Of a DNA stretch of 64,000 nt, positions 41,646 to 54,789 are shown one piece after another. A program made the translations under genes and the position numbers. Below the pieces are notes generated by a model. It had not been told where the DNA came from. It saw nothing but the letters and a program-made list of their open reading frames with translations, and ran no database searches. Where the stretch lies: positions 20,778,956 through 20,842,955 of the forward strand of contig NC_052402.1 in assembly GCF_009389715.1 (NCBI RefSeq). Reading direction: 5' to 3'. The stretch is from Phoenix dactylifera (taxonomy: Eukaryota; Streptophyta; Magnoliopsida; Arecales; Arecaceae). Position 1 is the first letter of the stretch, and each line of letters begins with the position of its first letter.

Positions 41646-44600
41646 ATCCCTATAGAAAACCGGGATTCCACGGCTCCACGGCTTCTTCACCAGGTAGGCG
41701 ACAAGGGAGGCGAGGTCGTCGTTCATCCGGGCAATCCTGGAGCTCCATCACCTTCTGGCATCTCGTGCCCAACCTATCGAGGTGAAACATAAAGTGTTTG
41801 GTGAAATGTTTCTTATAAAGGGACAAGGGAGACCCTCTCCGTGCTTCATACATGTACCATTTGGATGAAATGAAGAAGAGATCCATGGTTGGAGGAAATT
41901 ACCAGAAGGTTCTCTGCCAGTGAAAATACCATTAACCGTTGGGAGGCCATAGGTGTTGATCCCGAAACTACTGCGAAGTTCGAGGCCTCAACAACTCCGG
42001 GGAAGCTTGCAGCACTTAGACAGCATGAGCTGAAGCCTAAGTCAATTCTAACCATCTCTGCTGAGTCTAACACCAAAGCCTTGGATAGGACTCCCAAGTT
42101 TGGTTTGGCTCCTGCTCTTAAGTGACACAGGTGCTCAAGGAGAGTCCTTTTCAAAAGGGGGAGCCAAAAAGAAATTTTGTCTATGGCGGATTTTGACCAT
42201 GGGTGCTTAATGAGAGTCTTCTTCAATTGGGGAAGCCAAAAAGAAAATTTTGTATGGCAAATTTATTTTTGGTTTATGCCTAAGCAAAGGCAAATTTTGG
42301 AATGCCTATTTATGGCGTTTTTTCTTTTTCCCCAAGTTTAGGATGCCTTTTCCTCACATTTTTTGTTATAGTTTTTTTTCTTATGGTGTTTTTTCTTTCT
42401 CCTCATGTTTAGGATTATTGATTGTAATTACTTGAAAAGCATTCCAAACTGCCTATATAAAGGCATGCTCTGTGTTATGTTTTCAAAGAATTTAATTTCA
42501 AGTTTGAGTAACTTAAGGATTAAGCCTTTGGCTTGACGAGTTTCTTTCTTTTGGGTGTTCTGTATCTCTAGGCATTTCTTTTGGATTGTAAGCGTGTTCT
42601 TGCCTCTATATCTCAGAAAGATTGTCTGTGAGTGGTGATCACTAGAACTCTGTATCCCTAGGGTAGATTCATTTGGATGGTGAGTTTTCTTTTCATCTAA
42701 CTCTCTTTCCCTTGGTGGATTCCTTTGGGTGGTGGAGTTTTTATCTATGCCATTAAACTTGTCCTTGGAGATTTGGGTTTACCATTTATTCTTCAAATTC
42801 CTTGGTAGTTTTGGTTTGCTCATTGTTTGTCTTCCCCCTTTTATTTTCCCAGCATCATTTAGCCCATGACTTGCCTGTAGAAAGAGGGTGAAGCTTAATT
42901 TGTTTAGCTAGGCAGAAGTTACGGGCAATAAAAGTTATACCACATACATTATTTTCCTTGAAATTTGGGTTTCACTGTGAATAATTTGGTTGCATGCTGG
43001 TGCATGTTTAGGTTATTTACTGTTTCCCTTGTTATTCTTGGAAGTAACTTCACCTGTGGTTAGATTTTGTAATATGATTTCTTGTGGGAGGCGCCTGCCC
43101 TCATTAGACTGTGAGAAGTTATCACAGTAGTTTCTATCTTGCTGAATTTGTATTGGAGAATGATATGGTTTAAACTTTGCTTCTCTTAGCTTTGAACCAT
43201 GGAGCAGCTCATAAAATTCTGCTGATGGTACTATGGGGATTTCTTTGAATGGACTGACAAGCAAAGTATGGATGTAATTCTTGAAAGTACAAGGCTGCAT
43301 TTCAGGATCTGGGCCATATCTAGTGCCTACAATACGTGAGTTTTTCCTTGGGGGTGATGTTCTAGTGTGAACAGCTCAGATGCGTGTGCACAGGTGAAAC
43401 TCAACAAGGGTCAGCTATCATGATGCAGATGTATTTCCATTTTACATCCCCACATGACCGGAGTTGTATGAGATGAGACTGTGTATCTCTTTTCTTTGTT
43501 ATATATATTTTCCAGTATTGTTTTCTTACCATTATAATGATGTCTGTATCCTGCAACTCCTCAAGGTTGGCACATATGTTGGATGTTTGGCTTGGCCCTA
43601 GGTAAATTAAAGGTATTGCTTATACCCGAAACAAGTACAAATTAGTAGTAACTTGTATGACCATGCTATGAATTTCAAATACACTAGTAATTTATACAGG
43701 GTTTGGCTCTGCTGTGGATTGATTTGGATGGGTAACATAAAGACTTGATAATTATTAAGCAATTCAAAAAAATTCACTTGATATTTCAAAAGAGACATAG
43801 TAGTTAGAGACAAGTATGAGAATGATAATTCAGAAACTAGACATGGTTAAGTATTTATCAAATAAATAATCAATTTCTTTTAATGAATGAAGTTTCTACT
43901 TAAACATTTGTGATAATTTTCATTTGAAAATTTCATTAGGACTATGAATTTAATTTTTCTTTCTAGTAAGATATTAGAGTGGCATGTACAATGCATGCAT
44001 TTTATTATTTTCTAGTGATAATAAATGAAATCTATTCAAATGAATAATAAATATTCAGGGAAGGGTTTAAGTTTTGACATGTAGTTAATAACAAATGCTA
44101 TGAACGACTAATCTAGCCTAAACTTCCATGAGATAGCAAAAGAGCAGGATAGTGGGGAAATGGAGATGGTTGGACAAAACTGGAGGTAGAAACACATTAA
44201 GGAGTTAAAGAAATTAGTGCTATTTTGTAGAATAAATATTTTCAACCAGTATAGATGGTTTCTTTTGAAAAAAAAAATATAGAGTTACTAGTTTGTTTTA
44301 GGCTAAAAAAGATAACCTCCTGCATTTTGCATGAATTTGCAAATACCTTGCTATGTGTCTAATTGCCATAATGTCAATCCTGCATTTTTTGGATTATTAT
44401 AATGTTGCCCTCTCTCCTCCTAATAGGGGTTAGAGCTCGCCGGTGGTACCAACATGGCAAGTAATTTTTAGAATTTGCCTGATGTGGTTCTTTTTTTTGT
44501 TTTTTAAATAGAGACTGGAGCTGCCGTGGATGGACTGCAAACAGTAAAATACCTGCCAGTATGTGAGCTGCACATGCGGATCCCTTTCATTCAAAGGACC

Positions 44601-45267
44601 TTTCATTCCCTCCCCATTTCAGTCTGTTGCTCTCACCATCCCTTTCAATTAAATTTGTCTCTGCGGTATGTACTTGCTATGAGATTTACTTCAGAGAAGT
44701 AGGAAGAGAGGTTTCAGTCCAATCTCCAAACCTAATTTGCTTTAGAGATTATTCAATTTCATCAGGTATGGCAAGCATTTCGAATTTCACTCTTCTAATG
44801 AAATGCTACAATAATTTGACCTTTTCTTGGAGTTTTGATTCATATTTTATATGTATTTGCCTGAATCATAGCAAAAAATTATGCTTCATGAGTTATGTTT
44901 GTGATTTTTCCTAATTTAAGGTTTCTAAAATTAAGGTTTTTTTGTCCGAATCTTTCTACTGTGTTTACGATTCTTCATGAGTTATGTATGTGTTTATTTT
45001 GCTTCTTTTGCATGCATTTCAAGTGGTATTGCATGTGATTATTGGCATACGGAAGTTGTAAAATATTGAATGAGAGGGCATTGTTGGTACTGCAGGCACT
45101 ATGGCCTCATATAATATTGAATTAGTGCTTTGCCCACACTTAAACAAACAATTGTTTATCCCATTCCTTGGCAGTTGTTTATCCCATTCTTTGGCTAAGA
45201 CAAACAATGTGCATTGTAAATGTATTGCTTTGTAGTTATGTCAGATCCTGATGTGGTCTTTTTCTGA
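41646..45267. other. Unassigned 3.6 kb between LINE and MULE
   Basis: No gene could be supported. A 78-codon frame at 41,889-42,125 (+) matches nothing I recognise. A two-copy repeat of about 73 bp with GAGAGTC and GGAAGCCAAAAAG lies at 42,128-42,270. CTATATAAAGGCATG near 42,453 is a good TATA-like box followed by T-rich sequence, which could be part of an old LTR or the promoter side of the MULE. 43,000-45,200 is AT-rich with only short frames. Confidence 0.4.
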
Positions 45268-47265
45268 GTGTATTATGGAGGAAAATTTATTGACAAGTCT
45301 CGTAAATGGTGAACTGATGGAAGGATAGAATTTCATTATGATTTCGAAAGAGATCTTGTATCATATTTGAGATAGAGGGTATTGTAAAAAAATTTTAGGT
45401 ATGTAATGGGGGATCGGCTGTATTACTTGTTGCCACACAAGCAAATTCTAATTGGTGTTAGGCCTATTAGGGATGATAAGGACTGCATGGAGATGCTAGC
45501 ATATCATGAAGGTAGGAAGTGAATTGATATCTATGTAAAGTCCAGTTAGTCTATTGATCAAAGTCAAGTAGAGGGTTCTGCTATTATTGGGAATCCTAGC
45601 ATACCTAATAGGGACTTGCATGAGAAGCTGGTAGGTTACAGTCAGAAGGTTTAAGTGACAATGAAACTGATAATGAAGAAGAAGAAGCTGAGAAGGAAGA
45701 AAAAGATATTGAGAAGGAAGAAGAACAAGTAAGTGACAAGGATGCTGAAAAGATGATAAGATTCTGGCTGATGAAGATAGTGAGGTTGAGTGTTAATCGG
45801 GGAGTGAGGAATTTGATGACTGGGATATCATTGAAGAATCAAGTGAGAATGAGGACTTACTTGATGCAGGAGCTAAGTTTATAGCTGGACCACTTTCAAT
45901 TAGTCCTAAGTGTAGGTCATGGAGTCAAGGAACATAAGAGTGGGAGACCTACGGTCGGTGAAGATAAGGGTAAGAACCCAGGTAAGAAGTAGGAGATAAT
46001 GTTATGGAAGCCCCAAGTGATGAGTTGTGCACTCCATGACCTTCATATTGTGATGCTCTAGGGGACGCGGGGCTATTGAGTTTGATTCAAGAACCGTGGA
46101 TGATCCTCGTTATGTGTAAAGATGTTGTTCAAAGATGCTTATCAGTTCAGGAAGCGCTGAAAAATTTCACTATCAAGGATGGTAGGGATATAGTATTCAT
46201 AAGAATGAGAGAACAAAAGTAACTGTTGAGTACGAGCAGAAATATGGGTGGAGGCTTCATACTTTCAAAGTTACTGTAGAGATGTCCTTCCAGATTAAAA
46301 CATTTCAAAATGTTTATAACTGTGGAAGAAGTTTCATGAACAAATATGTCACAGCAAAATAGTTGAGCAAGAAATATATGGAGAACTGACCTCTGATTTT
46401 GATTAAAAAATCAAGGCTTTCAAGAACCAAGTTAGGAGACTCGAGAGAGTATCATGTACATGTGACAATGCATATGATTTATAGAGCAACAAAGTAAGCT
46501 GTAGAAGATGTGCATGGAGATAACAGGGAGCAGTGTACTAGAGTTTGGGACTATGCTGGGACTTTAAGAAAGCATAATCCTAACAACTGGGTAAAGGTAG
46601 GTGAAGAGAGACCTGAGAGGACATTGCATACTAGAGTTCAAAGATTGTTCATATATCTTGAAACACAAAAGTAGGGATTTCAAGGAGGGTGTAGCCTTTT
46701 ATAAGTTTGGATGGATGCTTCATAAAATAAATTTGGTGGGTAGATCCTAAATGCAGTGGGAAAAGATGACAACAATAATTTCTTCCCTCTAGCATATGCA
46801 ATTGTTGAAGTTGAGACAAGAAGCTCATGGGAGTTTTTTCTAGAGTGCTTATTGGATTACATTGGCCCAATGGAGCAGCATGGATGAGTTTTCATGTCAG
46901 ATAGACAAAAGGTATGCATTATTTTTCTAGTATTTGGTGTTTATTGCATCAATGTCTTCTAACTTCTCCTGTTATTTTGCTTGATTTGAAAGAGGCTTTT
47001 GATAGTATGGTTCCTGCAACAGAACAGAGAATATGCATGCGGTATTTGTTGTCAACTTTAAGAATAGGGGGCATAGAGGCAAGGCTTTGAAAGATGACCT
47101 GTGGGAGGCAGCATATGCATACATAGAATTTGATTTTAACAAGGTTATAGAGAAGCAGAAAATGAAATCTGAGTCAGCTTATGATTATGTGGCTGACATA
47201 AGGAGCCTTGAGCAAGATACACTTCAGCCTAAGGAGCAAAGTAGATCTATTAGTGTACAACCTAT
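45268..47265 (+). pseudogene. MULE (MuDR-type) transposase, N-terminal and catalytic parts, decayed
   Basis: In broken frames the plus strand gives MGDRLYYLLPHKQ and CMEMLAYHEGRK (plant MULE N-terminal domain), then an acidic stretch with SDNETDNEEEEAEKEEKD. The MuDR DNA-binding domain follows (FQIKTFQNVYNCGRSFMNKY), then the transposase core (NAVGKDDNNNFFPLAYAIVE, WEFFLECLLDYIGP, MSDRQK). An intron with GTATGC donor lies at about 46,913-46,992, and the next exon reads MVPATEQRICMRYL. Stops and frameshifts occur every 50-100 codons, so it is long dead. The gene continues after the Copia element at 51,951 and after G3 at 59,082. Confidence 0.9.
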
Positions 47266-50200
47266 TGTCAAATGATCTGAATACCTTCAGTGGAGGGTTC
47301 CTCTCATTAAATAGAAAATCTTTTCTTAATTACAGCCACTATCAATCTTCTCTCAATCAAAATCTCCTAAAACAAGGAAACTATATGCAGCTGTTGCTAT
47401 ATATGGATATACACTATATAGGAAACTATATACACACCCACACCAACACACACATAGCTGTACAACACACACACAGCTGTACACTGTACACACCGGCATC
47501 CCCCCCTCAAATTGATGCTGGCTGATCAAGAAGCATCAATTTGTCAACCATGAACTGATGCCGGTGACGTGGCAGAGCCTTGGTAAACACATCAGACATC
47601 TGAAAGTCAGTGGAAATGTGAGGGAGGGTAATCACATGTTGATCAAGTGCTTCACGAATGGAATGATAATCTACTTCAATCTGCTTGGTGCGTTCATTGA
47701 AGACCAGATTGGCAGCAATTTGATAGCATTTGTGTTGTCAGCATGAAGGGGAGTAGGGGTAAGTTGAGGATACCAAGTTTGCCCCAACAGACCCTGAAGC
47801 CACACAATCTCAGAGCATGCTGATGAACATAGCACGATACTCAGACTCGGTAGAGGACTTCGATACTTGATCTTGCTTCTTACTCTTCCAAGAAATAAGA
47901 GCATCATCAAAAAACATGCACCAACCAGTAACCGAACGATGAGTATCCGAACAACCGCCCAATCAGCGTCACTAAAACCCATCAACTGTAGAGAAGACCT
48001 AGTAGGAAAGAATAACCCTCGACCAGAAGTACCCTTTAGATAACGAAGAATACATCTCACCGCGGCAAGTGGGAATGTCGAGGTGCCTGCATAAATCGAC
48101 TAACCTGCTGGACTGCAAAGGAGATATCAGGCCTGGTAATCATCAAATAATTCAAACTCCCTACCAGCTGGCCTATATAGGGATGGATCAGATAATAGCT
48201 CACCTCCTGATGTAGCTTCAAATTTACCTCCATAGTTGTAAGTACCCGAGTTTCTTTGACTGAAGACCAGCCAAAGTAATAATCTCCTGGTATACTTATG
48301 CTGATGCAAACCGTACCAATCGGAGCAAAGTTGCACTTCAAGGCCAAGAAAATACTGCAGCGGACCCAAAATCTTTCATATGAAAGAAATCTTGAGGTGC
48401 TGCTACAGCTGCTCAATCAACTGAGAATCAGACCCTGTAATGACGATATCATCCCATACACAAACAGCACAACAATCCCAGTAGCAGTCTTTCTAAGAAA
48501 GAGAGGAATCAAAACTGACTCTGAGTAAATCAAATCAAGAAGAGTGGTATGAAACTTCTCAAACCATGCACTCGGTGCCTGCTTTAACCCGTACAGAGAC
48601 CACTTCACCGACAAACCTCAGAGGAGGAGTGAGTGAACATGCCTGGAGGAGGAGTCATGTAGATCTCTTCTTTAGATCCCTATATAAAAATGCATTCTTC
48701 ACATCCATCTGTCGAAGAGACCATCCTTTCGAGGCAGCGATGGCCATGATGGTTCGCATGGTAGTCATCTTAGCCACGGGTGCAAAGGTCTCTCATAATC
48801 AAGACCAATACTCCTGTCGATTCCTAATGCCACCAGACGTGCTTTATACCTTTCTATGGAACCATCAGGCCACAACTTGATTGTATATACCCATTGCATC
48901 CAACAAGCTTCACCCCATCGGGACAACGGTACAATATCCCAGGTGTGGTTGTCCTGAAGAGCTAAAGCTTCTTCTTGGCATAGCTCGCTGCCAACATGCT
49001 TGAGTAGAAGCCTGAGAGTAAGACGAAGCCATAGAAGTAGTATCCAGAGTTGCCTGAAGCGTTGTATGAGAGAAACCATACCTATCTGGAGGGTGAGTGA
49101 CACGAGTTGACCGTTGAGGTTCAGGCGCGACTGGATCAGGCGTTGGTTCAGTGTCAGGAAGAGGCATTAGGGACAGTGGGCGACGTCCTCTGATACACAC
49201 CCCTAGCTTAACGGAAGTGGAATCATGAGTGACACGAGACTGAAAAGAAATATTGGTTTTCAAAGAAAACACATTCGAGAGACACAAAGCTTGTTAGCAG
49301 CCGCATCATAACACACAAACCCTTTATGTGCATTAACTGTACCCTAGAAATGCACACCGAGCAGCTTGAGCAGCAAGCCTTAGGACGTTCAGGTGGGTGG
49401 CAGTGAACAAACAAACACAACCCAAATGTGTTGAGAGAGTGATACTCGGGAGCAACACCAAACAAACGAGAAATACGGAGAATCATAGTGTAAAATCTGT
49501 AGGGCAATGATTATCAAATAACAGCCGTAGACAAGGCTTCTACACCAAAATTTAGTAGGCAGAAGATTCAATCAACAGGTACAACATCCAAAAGATGACG
49601 ATTTTACACTCTGCTACCCCATCTGTTGGGAAGTGTAAGAACAAGAATGTTGGGAAGTATACCCTTCATTTTAGATAGCCTGAAAGTCATTGGACATATT
49701 CTCCCCCCCCCCCCCAGAGTGTAAGATTTAATACAGTAGAAATTGTGTCTCAACAAAAGCAACGAAAGCTTGAAAGTAGAAAACACTTCAGCTTTAGAGC
49801 GAAGAAAATATACCCAAGTGAAACGACTATAGTCATCAATGAATGTCACTAAATACTTGTACTGAGCATGTGAAATGACGGACTCACACCCACACATCAG
49901 TATGAATAATCTCAAAACATGTGGAAGCACGACTACCATGCAAAGGAAAAGGTACCAAGTTTACCCAAATAACCATGTTTCATAAGATGAGTCAAAACAA
50001 CAGAATTGGGATGTCCAATTTCTTATGCCAGACATTACTATCATTAGCTACAGCAGTACAAGCTAAAGAAACAGTACTAGGAATAGAAAACTGGAGGGGA
50101 AATAGACGTCCCACTTTAGACCCCTTCGCGATCACCTTCCCTGACACTTGATCCTGCACAAGACAACCACCACGACCAAAGTAAATGTCACAATTATTCT

Positions 50201-51945
50201 TCTACCAATTGTCCCAACAGAAATCAAATTCGTAAGATAACTCCGGTGACACAAATACATTGCTAAGGAAGGCCCAGATTTCCAACTGCAGTGATTGGAA
50301 GAGTACTGCCATTGGCTATCCGAATATGCTGCTTACCTTCATGATTTACAAAACGTCATGTAAGGCGGCCATACTATACCAGTCATATGATTCGAAGCAG
50401 CAGAGTCAATCAACCAAGGAGAGGTGGGTAGTTTTCCCTTACCTTGCAGTCCTAGGGCAGAAGAAAGTGGACACAATCATCTGTTGTACCATCTCGGGTG
50501 TGAGAGTAGGTGAATGACTGCTTATAGATGGCTGGTCACTAGCAGGGACGGACTGACAGCACTGACAAAGGCTGGACAGCAGCGTGAAGGTTGAGCCTGT
50601 CGATTCTGAGGCCGCACACTGCAGTCCTTAATGATATGCCCCTCCTTTTTGCAATAATTGCAGAACTTCTTGCTGCAATTCTTTGCAATATGCCCCAAAC
50701 TCCTTACAAACTGTAGCACTGTGTCTGTGACTTGAATTTTCCTCTTCCTTGAGCGGCATATGCCACGTTAACCATCTCAGAAGTCGCTGTTGCTTGTGTC
50801 ATCCCAAGCTGTGGGCTAGACGCTGCCCTTCTCCTAATAATTCTCCCAAGCATACATCCAAAGATGGAACAGGATGCGATTTAGCAAACCAGCCCATGCA
50901 ATCTCAAATTCTGGTCTTAGCTTCATCAAGAATTGATCTCTTTGACTCTCAGCATGGACTACTTGTAGTGCTGCTAGTGCTTTCTTGGGAACCTTAGAAT
51001 GAACTATCCCAGAATATTCGCTCCACAAATTAAGGAATCCAGCAAGAATTGTTCAATAGAGAGATCACGTTGACTGTAGTTAGCAATTTCTAACTCCAAC
51101 TGAAACGCTCCGGGCATTATTATTTTGATTATAAACACGCCTGAGATAATCCCACATCTCCTTAGCGATAGTGAATGATTGAAGATTATCACCATATGCG
51201 GCTCAATTGAACCCAGCACCAAGACACAATTCGTGCATCCTTGCTCTCCCATTGGTCAAGCTCCTTTGACTCAGTGGGAGCCTTTAGATGAGTCATCTAA
51301 TGACTCTACATTCCTTCCCTTCACAACATCTTGAATTGAGGTTGGGAGTAATTTTTTTCCATTAAAACGAACAATAGAATTTTCTCCGGACATTATAAAG
51401 CAAAATGGAAGAAACGGGCTGAAAAGTTTCAAAAGAAATATTGACTGAGAAAACCCGAAGCATTTCAAGAGAAGAAGATTCATATCTTAATAACCAGGTC
51501 AAGCCGAAACTTGCTTCTGCAGACCAGTTCTGAGAATCTCCAAGAGATCTTGCCTGCCGAGAATACTCCAAACTGCCGAGAACTTCAACCTCCAGAATAG
51601 CCGAGATTGGCTAGCACAGCCACTAGAACAAAGCTGACCAGAAAGTAGACAAATTCAAGAGCCCCGAGGGCTTTACCGAGAGATTGAGACCGAGAAATCT
51701 TAGGATTAGAGGGGAGCGCTCTGATACCATGTCAAATGATCTGAATACCTCTCATGGAGGGTTCCTCTCATTAAATAGAAAATCCTTTCCTTAATTACAG
51801 CCTACTATCAATCTTCTATAATCAAAATCTCCCTAAAACAAGGAAACTATATACAGCTGTTGCCTATCTATGGATATACACTATATAAGGAAACTATATT
51901 ACACAACCACACAACACACACAGCTGTACACTGTACACACTGACA
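47266..51945 (-). mobile_element. Copia element C2, decayed, inserted in the MULE gene
   Basis: LTRs at 47,266-47,498 (233 bp) and 51,730-51,945 (216 bp) start TGTCAAATGATCTGAATACC; the right one ends CTGACA. The left LTR holds extra CA-repeat bases. Target duplication CCTAT at 47,261-47,265 and 51,946-51,950. Primer site (complement of GCTCTGATACCA) at 51,718-51,729, directly against the LTR. Length about 4.7 kb. It differs from C1 in LTR size and protein sequence and is a separate, older Copia lineage. Confidence 0.95.
47510..51500 (-). pseudogene. C2 gag-pol remnants, many frameshifts and stops
   Basis: From gag to the 3' end: a CCHC knuckle CNYCKKEGHIIKDC near 50,660; integrase with YLVTFIDDYSRFTWVYFLRS near 49,800-49,860; RT start with ARLVALGIDRSIGLDY near 48,800; RT YGLKQAPSAWFEKFHTTL near 48,560; MRCILRYLKGTSGRG near 48,040; and RNase H end EVDYHSIREALDQHV, FTKALPRHRHQFM near 47,560-47,690. 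All domains are present in Copia order, but no frame exceeds about 130 codons, so nothing is functional. Confidence 0.9.
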
Positions 51946-51950
51946 CCTAT

Positions 51951-52493
51951 GAGAGTATTTTAAATTCTTATATATTGGAGGCAAGGGAAAAGCCAATCCC
52001 TCACAGTGGTAAAGTAGATTAAAACCATCCTTATGCAGAGGTTTCAAATGAAAAGAGATGGGAGTAAGAACATTTAATGGAAAATCAACTCCAAGTGCAT
52101 CAGAAGAGGCTTGAAGAGGAGAAAACAGCCTAAATTATATGTTTGCCTACATATACTGAAATTTGGTGTACCAAGTGAGTTGTGGCAATAGGTTTTTTTT
52201 TTTGCGTCGACTTAAACAATTGGTCTTGTGTTGTTGCATGTGGGAACTCACTGGAATCCATTGTAAGCATACAATTGCTGCAATATATGCATCAAAGCAG
52301 CAGCTTGAGATGCAACATTAGCTATTATAGGAAGGAGGACTATATAAAGGCTTATGAGCCTATGATATATCCTATTCCTAGTGGCGGAATAATAGGTGAA
52401 ACAAATTTGAACCTCTTGAATCGTCCTAGCAGAAAGAAGCACACCAGATGGCCTAAAAAAGAGTAGAAAGAGAGGTCCTAGAGAGCCCAAAAT
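51951..52493 (+). pseudogene. MULE transposase, C-terminal part with SWIM zinc finger
   Basis: It resumes the MULE gene right after the C2 duplication: ILEAREKPIPHS-like start, then a SWIM-type finger with CCCMWELTGIHCKHTIAAIY near 52,215-52,275, then YYRKEDYIKAYEPMIYPIPS and SRKKHTRWPKKERKRGPREP. SWIM fingers and this proline/basic tail are standard for plant MULE transposases. It is cut at 52,493 by G3. Confidence 0.9.
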
Positions 52494-53110
52494 TGTCACG
52501 TCCCCGAACCCAGCACCTGGGTCCGGTAACACGACCGGCCGCATGAAGCCCTAGAGCAGTGCCTAAAGATTATGCAAGGCCTATGATTAACAAAAATCCA
52601 ACAAATCCACAACTAATTTAGTAATTCAAATAGACAAATCCGACATGTCCAGATAATCAATTAGTTCATTTACAAAAGCTTTCAAATGTTCATCGACATC
52701 AAAGAAGGATAAACAAACTACTAGCTAATGACTCTGATATTTGCACTCTGCACCATTCCATCAAAATCTATGCATCCTGCAACTCTGGTAAAGAAAAAGA
52801 GAAGAGGGGGTGAGCTTTACAGCCTAGTAAGAATCCCTACAGCATCCATACCAACACAATAATAATATGAATTTTGAAAACCACGACAAATCAATGCACA
52901 TATCATAAAATCATATACCGGTTATCACCAAAGCTCGAATAATCAGTATAAATATGCAAGTCAAATGTCAACAAAAATCTAGCCACTCAAGTGTGATACG
53001 TCATACGATATCTCAAAATCTTCAATTAATGTTTTCAATGCTTTTCTTTCCATTCTCTATTAACTTGATCCAGATCAATTATCTTTCCGACTTTGGGCTA
53101 CATCCCGGTC

Positions 53111-53290
53111 CACGTTTCGGCCCGTGACGGAGCAATCGATAGTATCACATTTCCAGCTTGTGATGGGGCAATCGATAGTATCACATTTCTAGCCTGTAAC
53201 GGGGCAATCGATAGTATCACATTTCCAGCCTGTGATGGGGCAATCAATTAATATCACATTTCCAGCCTGTGATAGGGCAATCAATAATAA
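53111..53290. repeat. 36-bp tandem repeat, five units, left G3 LTR
   Basis: Units start at 53,111, 53,146, 53,182, 53,218 and 53,255, each CACATTTCCAGCCTGTGA or a variant followed by GGGGCAATCGATAGTAT. A stray unit lies at 53,384-53,419. The other LTR has four units. Confidence 0.88.
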
Positions 53291-54789
53291 CGAGATAAGC
53301 CCAAAGTTCCTATTCATTTAATCAATTCGCAAACACACATCAATCCCTTTTTCCACTTTATTTCCAATCTAGACGAACCAAGGTCACGTTTTCGGCCCGT
53401 GACAGGGCAATCAATATAACATGGTTAGTCCATACCACCACATCCATAAATTCAATTATGTAGGTATAGATTATACACATCCATGCATCCATCATAATAC
53501 AATCACAAGCCAACACGATCAAAATATAATTTAATATAAAACTATTTTTGCTTTGTCTGGATCATAGCATATCAACATATATGGTGCAAAAATATTTATA
53601 TCATGCAGGATTGGCGTACAAGGAATTCTTACCTCTTTGCTGACAACGAGACAGACCAATCATTTGCCTACACCCGCGATCTACGAATCGGAGTACATAA
53701 AACCCTACTCAACGACCCCTTGTCCAAAAGATCCTCCCCTACAGAACCAAATCAATATCAAAATAATTCGATTGATCATCTAAAGGGTCCACTAGTATCT
53801 AACACCCAGGACTATCCAGCTATCCTCTAGCCATGATCTCTCTGGATCAAGCTAGAGAAAGAAAACCTCAACTAGAAGAGAGAGAAAACTAGAGAGAGAA
53901 ATAATCCAAGTAGAGAGAAAGTCTAGAGAGAGGAACTAATAAACAAGAGAGAGAACCTAGGAGAGAGGAGAGAGGAGAGAGAAAACTCTTCCTTCTCAAA
54001 ATAGGGGGAACCGATCATCTCCCTCTCTTCTCGATCAGGGTGGCACAGCCACCAAGGTGCCCATCCTCGGCGACGACGGCCGGCCAGTGACGGCCATCAA
54101 CCTGCGGCACCACCGACGACGGTGGTCGGCCGGCACAAAAAAAAAGAGATGAAGACCCAAAAGATGGAGGATGATCCACGGCAAGTCGGTCCTAGATCTT
54201 GGCCGGCCCGCTGACTAGCTGCCACCCAATCTTAGGGGTCCTCGACGGCCGCAAAACCCAGCCAAACTCGGCAGCCGGTGGCGGTGGAACACAGGAAGAA
54301 AAGGGGCTAAGTAGAGTACTCTATTTTGGATGAATCCAGATGACCAGCCGGCTCAAACCTAAGAAAGGACAATGTATAGACATAGAAAAAGAAGAAGAGG
54401 AAGGAAAGCGACGCTCACCTCAATCCGGCGACGTTCCAGCGACGTTTCCGGTGACGAATCAGAGGGGAGAACTTGGAGAGGAAAAGCTTGGGACCGGTGG
54501 CGACTTTCGGCGGTTCAAGGGGCGAAAATCAGAGTAGAGGGAGGGGATTTATATAGGCAAGATCTCCGAGTACGAATCGAACTCGGAGATCCCTCAGGAA
54601 TCCCTCCTCCGTCGGAATCGGGGAGGAAGAAGACCCTAGCCAGGGTCTTCCGCCCTGATTGCCCCCGTGCCAAGCACGGGTCAAGTTTGGGCCTGTCCAT
54701 TCGGGCCGGCCCACAATCCTTTTTTTTCCGGGGTATTATATACTCTCCTCCTTAAAAAAATTTTGTCCTCGAAATTAACTTACTTAAAG

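Noticed and set aside
41846-42226. Frames on both strands near 42 kb as a gene
   Set aside because: Both strands are open over the same stretch, no family is recognised, and there is no splice or promoter support beyond a TATA-like box.
53603-53830. Frames in the G3 LTRs near 53.6 kb and 57.9 kb
   Set aside because: Same block in both LTRs with different frame breaks; no domain, LTR DNA.
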